From the NCBI RefSeq assembly GCF_027596085.1, contig NC_072466.1:22366613-22430612 (forward strand): a stretch of 64,000 nucleotides of DNA, written 5' to 3'. This document shows positions 36,426-46,522 of this stretch, one piece after another (positions within the stretch are counted from its first letter, which is position 1; every line of letters begins with the position of its first letter). The DNA is from Anoplopoma fimbria. Its lineage: Eukaryota; Chordata; Actinopteri; Perciformes; Anoplopomatidae. The translations under genes and the position numbers were made by a program. The notes below the pieces were generated by a model. That model had not been told where the DNA came from. It searched no databases and was given only the letters and a program-made list of their open reading frames with translations.

Positions 36426-37933
36426 AGTGTAGATATCAATAAGCTGAGATTGTTGTTAAATATACGTATTCAGTAAGGCCATTTACTTTTCTTATTATAA
36501 AGTAAGACAATTTTTTGCCATTGTAATGAAAATGATGAAATAATATCAAAAAACTACATCAAATACCCTGAGTAAATGTTATGAAAAACGATCATCATTT
36601 TTAATCAATCAATAATTATCAATCGTTGGAATTGTGCAGATGAATTGTTCTTGTTTGTGTCAACAAACATTTAGCGGTTAAAGCTGAACAAATGAGTTGT
36701 CTTCAAGGCTTTTATTTTGCGCTCTTATCCAGACAGACATGCAGAGGGAGATCAAGTAGCAGTCTGTGACTTTGACAGCAATGAGTTTTCCTGTATGACT
36801 TTACTCAAAGGCATGTGGCCTGCGAGCTGAGTGCAAACACAGGCTACAGTGATGGACTGTAGCAGTGCCACAGCAGCAGGACTGTGCTAAACCACACTGA
36901 GCTGGAATCCCCGAACAGACTTTCACCGCTATGCGCCTGTCTCTTCGTTTGGACGTGTAGCTCAGTGTGATACATCTCACACAGCACTGGTTAGTCGGTT
37001 CCTCTGCAACTGGACAGGTTGAAGTATACGTTATTTACTCCACTGTTGGTCTGAGAAAAAGCTAAGCACACAAAATGGCCATAAAGCAACACCAAGTCAA
37101 GTTCTTTGAACCTGTAATACTGTGCTCACAAAACTCCTGTGGAGCTGTTCATATAAGTGATACAGTGGAACTTTGAACAGCAATGAAAATAATATTGTAC
37201 TGAAGGTATGGTAAAATAAAGCAGCCCATTAATGTGAGGAGCATAAATAAATAAAGTGCAAGCAATAATGTGTTCGACCCTTGCGATTGATTTAGATTGC
37301 CACTTCAGAATTTTTTTTCAAAGAATAACTATAGCTATGTTTAAAAAATGACTCACATTTACTTAAAAACTGGGCTTATATGCCTTAAAAGAAACATGAC
37401 GATTTGGGTTAGCTTTTTTCATCTGTAGCAATTTATAACAAAATCATATGCTCATGCTCCATAAATCATAAAAAACTCAGTTAAATGAATAATATATTGT
37501 TTTCTTTGGTGTTTCTGTCATATGCAGACATGCAATGAGGATTGCTGATTCATATGTATGCTAATTGTACACTGGGGCCCATCGGAACTATGCCACTGAA
37601 ATGTTACATTTCTTAAATGTAACATGTCAAGTGTATGCTAGTGTAACAAAATCATGCCCGTCCCCTGGATACATAGATGGACGACGCATCTCCACTTTCT
37701 CCCACTGTGCAAAAACCATGTCCTTTTGATACATATAAAATATGGATGTATCGTCTCATTTACGTCACCCAAAGGTTTCTAAAGAGCCGCTGTGGGTGGC
37801 CGTCGCCATTTTTGCTGTCACTATAAGCAGCCAGGCTTCACTGTTAATTCCTAGGTTTTTAGGTCATATCAATATCTTTATATACAGGTAGTCTGTATAG
37901 CTATATAGCAGGGGTTTGATATAATTGCAGTTT

Positions 37934-38482
37934 AACCAGGTGGTAACCTCCGGTTCTGCCGAGTGAAGCCAATGCGGAAGTGTCTTGAAACTTGCAGTCT
38001 ATCTACTTACCTGCAGGGGGCGACTCCTCTGGTTGCAAAAAAGAAGTCTGATTCTATAGAAGTCTATGAGCTTATGACCCTACTTCTCACTTGATTTATT
38101 CCCTCAGTAAACATTGTAAACATGAGTTTATGGTCTCAATCTCTAGTTTCAAGTCTTCTTCAATACAGCATGATGTTCATTTAGTAAATGATGCTCCATT
38201 TAGAGTCAGACAGACCATAAAGCAGGGTATGCTTTAGGGCGGGATTACTGTGAATGACCTATCGCTATCTGAGCCGTATCTGCGTCTCCAAGTCACTCCT
38301 CTGCATTCCAAACATGGTCACTCTGGTTTACCGGTTGCAAAAAAGAAAGTGCCGATGGGTGTAATCCAAGATGGCGACGCAAAATTGTTGAACTCAAGGC
38401 TTCAAAACAGCAGTCCACAAACCAATGGGTGACGTCACTATGACTACATCCACTTCTTGTACACTTCTTGTACACAGTCTTT
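37934..38482 (+). mobile_element. R1 dispersed repeat, copy 8 (most complete)
   Basis: Starts CCAGGTGGTAACCTCCGGTT, then GAAGCCAATGCGGAAGTGTC, CTGCAGGGGGCGACTCCTCT, the core, GGGCGGGATTACTGTGAATG, ATCCAAGATGGCGACGCAAA, CAGTCCACAAACCAATGGGT, GACGTCACTATGACTACATC. It ends ACTTCTTGTACACAGTC, where ACTTCTTGTAC is duplicated. TTTAA flanks both sides (37927-37934 region and after 38480), a possible target duplication. Confidence 0.85.
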
Positions 38483-38513
38483 AACTTTAACTGACATTCT
38501 GTGATAATGTTAT

Positions 38514-38965
38514 TAGGCCTGGGCGATAATTCAAAATGAGGATTTATCGTCTTTCAGTGGAATCATATTGGGACAAAATTATTTATTGAGATTTCTTCAT
38601 ATGCTATCTAAATTGCAAATTAACATACTTTTACTATATAAGAAACTATCATAGAAACTCTTTTCTCAGAAATCTAATAAGAATTCTGCTAATGGGAGCG
38701 CCTCCAGTGCCTTTAGATCAAACTATTCTCTCAATCTGATTACTCTGTATTTGTGTGCCTATTCAGTGTTAAAACTGTTATTTTGCAATCAAGTTCTTGA
38801 TTAAATGTAACATGATCAGTGTTTGTCATTTGTACAGAAAAAAAAGCTCCAACCGCTTCGGTTATTTCATATGGACTTTTTATTTATTGACCAGAAAACA
38901 TGCTATATGGTGATATACATCTTTATCGAGATATAAATGACCTATATCACCATAACGCCAAGCCC
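38514..38965. mobile_element. hAT-like MITE (GGGCTGGGCGATAT type), decayed
   Basis: Left end TAGGCCTGGGCGATAATTCA and right end CACCATAACGCCAAGCCCTA are imperfect inverted repeats of the fish element type that begins with GGGCTGGGCGATA. Repeated TTTATCG/CGATATA words lie just inside both ends. No transposase is present. Confidence 0.6.
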
Positions 38966-39645
38966 TAACTGTTACTACTATGTTTTAGTATTCATAATTG
39001 TTCAATAGCTGTCACTTGTAGCCACAGTGGCTGCTGTTCAGCAAGAGTTCAATAGGCTCACTTTAAAGCTGCAGTACTCAATATTTCTTATATCAACAAT
39101 TAACAAATTACTTTGTGTATGTGAAAGAAACCCACTTATACATATCAACTCACGCTGCTGTTTTCCTCAATTTAAATTAATCAGAAATCTGCCCACATTC
39201 TTGCAAATACATGGTAAATCTGTATGTTAGCAGGAAATTGATCTTTTGTCTAGGTTATGTTTTAGTATAAGGGGTTAATGTCTCTGATAAATGGCAGTGT
39301 TCAGCCCTGAGTTTATCCCCAAAATGTATTCACTATCTTAGCTGCCCAAAATAACCCTTGTTCATTCTCAATCCCATTTGCTGCCTCTAACACCAAGGAA
39401 GCAATTCGCCACCTTTCGACCCCCCATCTTAATCCCCATCCACCTACTCTTCTCATTCTGATAAAGACTCCGTTACCAAAGCCTTTGAGAAGTGGTTGGA
39501 TATGTGAAACTCTTCCTTCAACCCACTATATTTACAAGCAAACGTTTTCTCCTCCTGACGGCCTCCTCAATCAGTGCTTCATCCATAAGGTACTCCACTC
39601 TCTTGGATAGAGGACGTTGTGATTAATGGGCTGTAACGCGAAGCA
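38966..39645. other. Gene-free stretch
   Basis: A 67-codon frame at 39027-39230 has no motif. Bases 39360-39600 are C-rich on the plus strand without a recognisable exon. Confidence 0.35.
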
Positions 39646-40125
39646 AAGATGTAAGTGGATACAAACAGATCAATCAGAAAAAGGACACGTCTCCTAGGTT
39701 CGATGTTTTTTCAAGTTGAGCTCTGCAATTTCGCAGAAGCCAACCAGGATTCAGCCATCACCATGTTGTTGTTTTGCACAACTAATGAACAGAAGTTACC
39801 ATATTTGGAATGCTGAGGAATGAAGATGTGCTGTATATGGCTCTGGTAGCGGCAGCAACCTCTAAATCACAGTCCTAAAGCATACTCTGATGTATGGTCC
39901 ATTTTACTTTGAATAGACCATAATTTACTAAATGAACATCATGCTGTATTGAAGAAGACTTGAAACTAGAGATTGAGACCATAAACTCGTGTTTACAATG
40001 TTTACTGAGGGAATAAATCAAGAGAGAAGGAGGATCATTTTCTCATAGACTTCTATACAATCAAACTTGTTTTTGCAACCAGAGGAGTCGCCCCCTGATT
40101 GTCAGTACAGCGAATGCAAATCTTA
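39646..40125 (-). mobile_element. R1 dispersed repeat, copy 9
   Basis: Diverged right end (GTAAGTGGATACAAACAG), then CTCTGCAATTTCGCAGAAGC, the reversed core (GAACATCATGCTGTATTGAA, GAGATTGAGACCATAAACTC), and CAACCAGAGGAGTCGCCCCC near the left end. Confidence 0.75.
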
Positions 40126-42070
40126 AGAAAAAATATCAAACCCATGAAAACCGTCTTAGTTAGCCTAGACTTTCCATACCAACAATCACCAACTCCGGGT
40201 TGGGCAAAATAATCCCTTAATTAGGATAGAACAAACTATGAAATACTAACCTTGTAGATCTGCTACGAGTGAAGATCACAGCAGCTAGATTAGCAATTTC
40301 TCGCCTTAAATTTGTTCAGTAAGAGATTTTGGGGGACTGCTAATGTGAAATAACTGGGGCATCTAGATCAAATGACAGTTTTAACGGCTGCACTTCTGTA
40401 AAGGCATTTGAACAAAGTTCTGCGGTGGAGCTCGTGTTCTCTAAATTCTCAATTTTAATCTGATGTATATTGTTTTCAAATATCTGTTATCGGTCTCCTT
40501 GATTACCAAAAATGGGTATCATCCCTGTAAAAAAAAATATTAGTCAACCCCGAATTACGCACATATTAGCACCTGTTGGCAATTAGGAGTTGCAGTGAAC
40601 AGGACTGAATGAAAGTGAAAGAAGGCCAGAAAATATTCAGTCACAGAAACGGTTCACAGTCTTGCACCACTGATACATGACCCATTTTGTTCTAAACGGC
40701 CACTCAGTCACCGCTGCTCAAGGTTGCCCTTTAGCAAGGCATTTTCAGCCCCTGTTGAGCTGCTCAGAATAAATGGACTACCTCGGGGTATAATATGACA
40801 TGTACTCAATTCATTTCAAAAGCAATCCCTTGGAACAAGTGGAAAAACTCAATCAGCTATCATGAGAACGTAAAAGTTTAACAAACTGGATTGAGAAAAT
40901 GTAAAAAAATGATGCCAAAAAACACAAACACAAAGCCGTTAAAGCTGCTTTTTTTCTGGGTTAAGACGATGGATGCTTTGTCCCACAAAGGTCCCACTGA
41001 GTGGCCCAGTTAGGTCCATTGAGTAGCTGAGGAGATATTTTCACATCCACACACAGTAGACTCATACACCCAGAGCGTTTTGGCAAATGCAGGATAGTAG
41101 GGAGTCAGAAAAACTCATAAATAAATTCATGTGTGATGTTTATCCTCTACACCCCTGTACTCCTGGATTCTCTAAATACTCTTCTCGACTTTTTACATCA
41201 AAACACTACGTCTCTGCTAACCTTAGAAAGCATATTTTGGGCACAAAGGCCATGTACAAGAGGCACATTACCTATCTGTAATTGAATCCCTGTTGTTATG
41301 AGGCAGAGTTAGCTGTTTTCTCTCCTCTCCTTTGCCGTGCATTTAAAAAGCTTCTAACCGAGCCGAAACGGTCCCAGGCCAGATCATCCAAGGGACAATT
41401 TGAGGAGAGCGAAGGGGGAGGCATCTCCCCTGTTGGCACAAAATAAATTAACCCCCCCCGGTCGGAAAACGATTTACCTGCCCACCTCATGCCTTGTTTA
41501 ATCAGAACAAAGTGTCCCTTGTCAGTGAGATATGAGCAGCAAAGGAGCAATTGCGGTGATGCAGGAGCAAAAGAAGACGATGCAGGGCAGATGTAATCCG
41601 TAAGAAGGGAGAGACGAGTGAACACACGGGCCAATTTTTCAAAGTTGAAAACGTTCTGAATGGAAACCTTTGTATGTCCTGTTCCGATGGTGCTAATGGA
41701 GAGCTGCAGGGGTGACATATTTTTGTAGGCCAACCAAGAAGTTAGCGTTGCACTGGTTCCCTCAACAAAAAGACAATGGGATCAAACAAACATTTATAAT
41801 ACTTCCACGTTTTGTTCAGCAAGATAATCTTCACAAATGAACACCATTTTGAAGGATTTTTTTTTAAGTGTGAATGCAATCGCCAGAAGTGAAAAGCTAA
41901 CACTAGGCTATAAGCAAACTAGAATATGGTCGCATGAGCGTGAGGATACACAATGAGGGCTGTGAAGACGAACTAGAAGGTGTGATGACATTTAGCAGTC
42001 TCATTTATACACGTGTTAGTGACCCCCCGTTTTAAAGACATGTTAAAGCTTCAAAATTCACGAGAAGGGC
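40126..42070. other. Gene-free stretch with a possible conserved non-coding block
   Basis: Bases about 41290-41740 are balanced in composition, without repeat signature, and include a SOX-like AGAACAAAGTG. A 145-codon minus-strand frame there has no domain. Nothing else is recognised. Confidence 0.3.
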
Positions 42071-42262
42071 ATTTACTGACGTATTTTATATTGGAGAGCA
42101 AAATGTTAAAATCTCTTAAGCTTGTGTTAACCACAACCCTATTCAAGCATCTAACCACCAACATATTCCAAAAACCCATTGACTTTGAGACAAGGGGACC
42201 AGAAGTTCGAAATTGCTGACTCATATCCTGGTGTTAGGACTTATCCTGCAGCACTCTATGCA
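42071..42262 (+). repeat. Unclassified dispersed repeat (family D1), copy 2
   Basis: TTTACTGACGTATTTTATAT, TCTTAAGCTTGTGTTAACCA, CAAGCATCTAACCACC, GCTGACTCATATCCTGGTGT and ACTTATCCTGCAGCAC align in order with 27118-27312. Confidence 0.7.
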
Positions 42263-42495
42263 GTAGGTGACAGGAAGTAAACCTCGACCCAAGCTGTTGC
42301 CTTAACATGGTAATGAAAGGTTGCTAGCCTAAGGGTCCAGATGCGTGTACTACGATGTGATCAGTAGTTTAGCGAGGAATGTTGCTCCGAAAGCCAGAGT
42401 TTCAATGTCAGCAAGGTTACTCTCAAACAGAGTTGGAGTGGTTACCACCGGCCCAGTGTACGCTATTATGATGGGCCTAGTTCAAGCTGGAAGCT
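42263..42495. other. No recognised feature
   Basis: A 62-codon frame at 42345-42533 runs into the LINE fragment; it has no motif of its own. Confidence 0.3.
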
Positions 42496-42708
42496 ACTTA
42501 TACTCACCAGAGATCACATCACCCAAACCTTAAAAACCTCCATTGGATCCCTATCCAGGAAAGTTTTCAAAATTCTCCTCATCACATACAAAACCCTTCA
42601 CTGCCTGGCCCCACATGGTCTGCCCAGCAGGATGGGCCTTTCAGACCTCCTGCACCAACACAATCCCACCCGCAACCTCAGATCCACCGACGCCAAATGA
42701 TGCCTGAC
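42496..42708 (+). mobile_element. LINE ORF2 C-terminal fragment, frameshifted
   Basis: One frame reads PNLKNLHWIPIQE and, after a one-base shift, KVFKILLITYKTLHCLAPHG, then MGLSDLLHQHNPTRNLRSTD. This is the block (LHWLPI...IxFKILLLTYKALHGLAP...DLL...RxLRSS) found near the C-terminus of CR1/L2/Rex-type fish LINEs. It is preceded and followed by unrelated DNA. Confidence 0.75.
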
Positions 42709-42774
42709 CTTATTTCATTTTAAAAATTCTTTATAATGTGTGCTTTCACTATAATTATACAGTGATACAAGCAG

Positions 42775-42998
42775 ATAATAATAATAATTAAGCCTTTATT
42801 AGTCCCACAATGGGGAAATTATTTCTCTGCATTTAACCCATCCCGGAGGAGCAGTGGGCTGCAATGAAGCACCCGGGGAGCAACTTGGGGTTAGGTGTCT
42901 TGCTCAAGGACACCTCGGCATGTTGCCAGTAGAGGGGTTTGAACCACCAACCTTGTGGTTACGGGACAAGCGCTCTACCTCATGTGCCACAGCCGCCA
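42775..42998 (-). mobile_element. tRNA-derived SINE (family S2), full copy
   Basis: The plus strand starts with an (AAT)n tail and CCTTTATTAGTCCCACAATG, and ends GTGCCACAGCCGCC. On the minus strand the head reads GGCGGCTGTGGCACATGAGG and has a perfect box B GGTTCAAACCC. The tail phrase TTATTARTCCCACA is shared with the fragment at 51337-51415. Confidence 0.8.
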
Positions 42999-43052
42999 TA
43001 ACACATTATGAGTATGTTTACGATACATTATAGACATAAATGCCATAGAAAG
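42999..43052. repeat. Fragment of a CATTATG-rich repeat (family D4)
   Basis: ACACATTATGAGTATGTTTA, ACATTATAGACATAAATGCC and ATAGAAAG match phrases at 58625-58865. Confidence 0.45.
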
Positions 43053-43150
43053 AGTTTTCCTGATTGATCCTGATGCCACACACATACAGTATTATACTCA
43101 GGCCGGTTGATTAACAGGACCATGAACGGAAAATGTAATGGAGTGGAGTG

Positions 43151-43722
43151 TTAGGCCCAATCCCGATGTCCCCCTTAAATTCTTAAATCCTGAACCCTCA
43201 GGGATTTATCCGTTGCCCCTGGTAAATGGTTGAGTATGAGAGACTGTAAGGGCTTGATATGGTGTAAATACGAATTGGACAGCATTTGACAAATAATTGT
43301 CAAATAATCTATTTACTCGTTTTTGTCAAAACAGCTTCAATGACAAAATGAAAAGAAATCGTTAATGAATAAACCAGCTTTGTAATAAAGTCTCTGCTTG
43401 CATTCCTTTGCTTTCCTGTGTTTCTATGTTCCATCTTTAATCCCTTATGTTTTCGTTTAAAAGCTATTTGCCAGATCAAACAACCATCCATTTTGTTTAC
43501 CTTTTTGTCACATTGCTATGACTTGTGGGTAATTCCCTCAGTTAAAGTCTGCAGATATGTGGATTTCCGGAAAGTGTTCATAACTGGCTCAAAGTGTCTG
43601 CGGGAGAGCCCTCAAACACTTGACGATTTGACAGACAGCCCTAAACCCTCACAGACTTTTCAGGAATGCACATCAAAGTCTGCGAGTCTGTGAGTGTGCC
43701 GATTGGAACGGGGCCTTAGTCT
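43151..43722. mobile_element. MITE-like repeat with inverted ends (family M3)
   Basis: GTTAGGCCCAATCCCGATGT at the left and CCGATTGGAACGGGGCCTTA at the right are imperfect inverted repeats. The interior is unremarkable and contains no transposase. The 91-codon frame inside has no motif. Confidence 0.5.
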
Positions 43723-45249
43723 CACTTGAAGTCGCCCTTTAAGCGAAAACCTAGTAAGTATTTGAGTGCTCAGCAACAGCACCATACACTCTGAATAGAT
43801 CCTTTGAAACAAGACTGCATGGATTGCACGCCTCTAATGATGCAACGTGTGTGTCCGCTCAGTAAACATAGCTGGCAGTGCATCAACACATTCATAGTGG
43901 ACATAGTAACAGCCATATCCAACTTAAACAGAAAAGTCTTTTTCATTTGACAAGAATCTTTAGGGTATAACCAGCCTTTAGGAACCAATTATCGCCTGAC
44001 AAACATATGAATCCTTACAAACAAAGCAGCCTGAATAATTGAAAAAAACATGCTTGTGTGGAATGCAATGGGTTGTTGTACACGCTATGATTATACATTC
44101 TTTTAATGCATGGTGCATGTTACAAGGGATCTTGTAGGCCAGTGGAACAGAAACATGCAAAACAACTGCTGTGTAGAGAAGAACACCTCAACCATCTGGA
44201 CACGCAGCAAAATCAAATAATCAGAAATCCCGACAAGACGCTAAACGTTTTTCCACTTTGCAAGCTGCTGAGATGTTGGTGTGTGATCTCAGCGTTCAAA
44301 GTGAGCCCCCCCCCCCCCTTTAAAAAGATGATTTGTGGTACTGCGGCCAATTAAAATAAACACACCGAAAAAAAAGACATTGCTGCGTAACATGCCGGAG
44401 ACACCGGCGGAGGCAAGAAAAAGCTGCGGCTCAGAACAAAGCCACAGCTATTATATTGTTCTCGGGCGCTCCTCTATAATAGCAGGTTTAATGCAGGTGG
44501 AAATTATGGCGATTATCTCACCCGCCGGAGTGGGAGACGCGGGCGATTTCATGTCAAAGTCATTGTGCGGGGGAGTTCGATGGGAATCGCATTGTCAATT
44601 ACAGAAAGCTGAGGGCAGGATATCATGCTCTTGCTATTCCCCCGTCTCCCAGCTCAATTCCACTCTACTGAACCAAAGGAGTGTGTCTCTGACGGAGGGA
44701 TGAAGAAGGTTTCAGCACAACAATAGCAGAACATGAAGATGTGCACCGACAGAGGAGAGGAAGAACTTTTCTTTGTGTCCTTTTATTCACTTTATGGCCA
44801 AAAGTAAGCAGTCATGTAGTTTAGTTCTGGGTCTGTTTTATATTATTTGGGCTAAGCCCATTTTACTTCTTCTTCTTCTTCCAAATAGTTCCAGGAACTA
44901 TGGGAGCCATTGTAAACTAAATTGGGGAGCTGAACTAAAGTAGCCTTTTTGCATTCCAATCCCATCTGAGTTCTAACGCAGGAGGAAACAACAAAGCAGA
45001 GACATTGTGATGTCCAGCGTTTTTTTTTTTTACTGTGACACAACGCAGATGTATGAAAACTTGTTAAACATGGACGCATGGGAGACGTGCAGAGGGGGAT
45101 AAGATCACTTAAAAACGGCCCCAATCCGGAGTGGGGAAGGTCTGATAAGTGTTTAATGCTCGTTCATTAGGTAAGTGTTAAGAACATGTGCTATCTCGCT
45201 CATGTGCAACGCAACTGAAACGGGATGCGAATTGGACGTCGCTAATGTT
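43723..45249. other. Gene-free stretch, possibly conserved non-coding block
   Basis: A 13-base C run lies at 44306-44318. Bases 44330-44690 are unusually GC-balanced and free of repeat signatures (words such as GGCGATTATCTCACCCGCCG and TATTATATTGTTCTCGG). The 122-codon frame there shows no domain. An enhancer-like role is only a guess. A (TTC)n run of about 15 bases is at 44867-44882. Confidence 0.3.
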
Positions 45250-45655
45250 GTGGTTTGTAGATAAGTGGACGTAGTCACTTTGGACTGGGGTTTTGAAGCT
45301 CTAGTTAGCTGTTGCCATTTTGGATTTTGGCCATCGCCAACCCTTTTTTGCAACCTGTAAATCACAAGGTGGCCCTGCCCTAAAAGGATACCGTGCTATA
45401 TGGTCTAATTGACTCTTAATGGGACCATGATTGAAGAAGACTTGAAACTAGCGATTGAGACCAGAAAGTAATGTTTACTATGTTTACTGAGGTAATAAAT
45501 CAAGTAAAAAGTAGGTTCATGTCTTAATAGACTTCTATACAATCAGACATGTTTTTGCAACCAGAGGAGTCGCCCCTTGAGGGCCATTAGAAAAATGACA
45601 GGTTTCAGTCACTTTCGCATTGGCTTCACTTTCAAACCTGGAGGTTGCCACTTAA
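45250..45655 (-). mobile_element. R1 dispersed repeat, copy 10 (nearly complete)
   Basis: Starts GATAAGTGGACGTAGTCACT, passes GTTGCCATTTTGGATTTTGG, the reversed core (TTGAAGAAGACTTGAAACTA), CAACCAGAGGAGTCGCCCCT and CATTGGCTTCACTTTCAAAC, and ends with left end CTGGAGGTTGCCAC. Confidence 0.8.
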
Positions 45656-46522
45656 GGTTGGAGGTTGGGCTTAATTGGAGCAAATTGCCACAGTCAGATT
45701 CTAAAATCTGGTGGAAGAAGCCGATTGACGCCATGCTCAGTAACCACAATGTTCAGGTGTCCACATACTTTAGTATGCTTATCACTGCTGGATTGAGTGG
45801 CGACATCAGCCTGGATCATCTCCCTTATATCACTTTTAATCTAATTTGGAGATTACAATTTCAATAAACGTACATTATCTCCAGGCATCTTCACTTTTAG
45901 ATTTTGCCGTGCACATCCTGGCAGTGTATCATCTCACTATCCAAAGGCCTATAATTTAAAACATTTTCTCTTTTTTTTAAAAACATCAACCATAAAAGAT
46001 TACAGAAACCATTTCCTGGAATCGGATTAATATAATCCCATTGCGTGTAATCCGTCACTTCCCAAACCTGCGCAAGCTCTATGTGAGAAGCAATATGAGA
46101 TTACAATATTAATCTCAGTGTTGAATTTGGTGATAAGGGACGGCACTTGTTCTTTGCTGGTGGAGAGTACAACAGTGATGCACACATATCTTTCTGCTCA
46201 ATGTAAACATAATATCTTAAATGTAAGGGTTCAATGCTCCAATGTGGGTTGAAATTGCATATATAACTCTTTGATACTCAAAAATACATGGTGGTCAAGC
46301 AAATGTTTGTAATAGGTTTTAGCTAAGTCGAGAAGATACACTACCAGACAAGGACATCTATTGACTGCATCGCAGCTTTAAGAAATCTTAAAAGAAACAA
46401 ACAAGTTCACTCTACAAATACTAGCTCAGTAAACAGAGGAAAAATCTATCTCTTTTAAGTAAAAATTCATCATCTTAATGGCCAGAGCCTGTGCTGCGGT
46501 CCTCATACAGGTTTTCATGGCG
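45656..46522. other. 3' flank of the LRR gene
   Basis: Contains the presumed 3' UTR of the minus-strand gene, but no clear AATAAA was found close to the stop on that strand. A 96-codon plus-strand frame at 45577-45867 is partly R1. Nothing else is recognised. Confidence 0.35.

Larger units (their letters stand above)
34081..37933. other. Gene-free stretch with pieces of a GAGGA-rich repeat
   Basis: Repeat pieces are listed at 35524-35613 and 36262-36425. The DNA between them holds a degenerate tandem repeat near 35683-35770 (about 20-base units like TTATACTGTGCTCTGTGTAT) and a duplicated TTAATTATTAACGT near 35825 and 35880. A short hairpin TGTTACATTT...AAATGTAACA lies at 37602-37624. I recognise no coding exon; open frames at 34420-35232 overlap on opposite strands and have no motif. 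Confidence 0.35.

Noticed and set aside
37602..37624. Short hairpin TGTTACATTT...AAATGTAACA as a possible ncRNA or terminator
   Set aside because: A 10-base arm palindrome is expected by chance in AT-rich DNA of this length; no supporting context.
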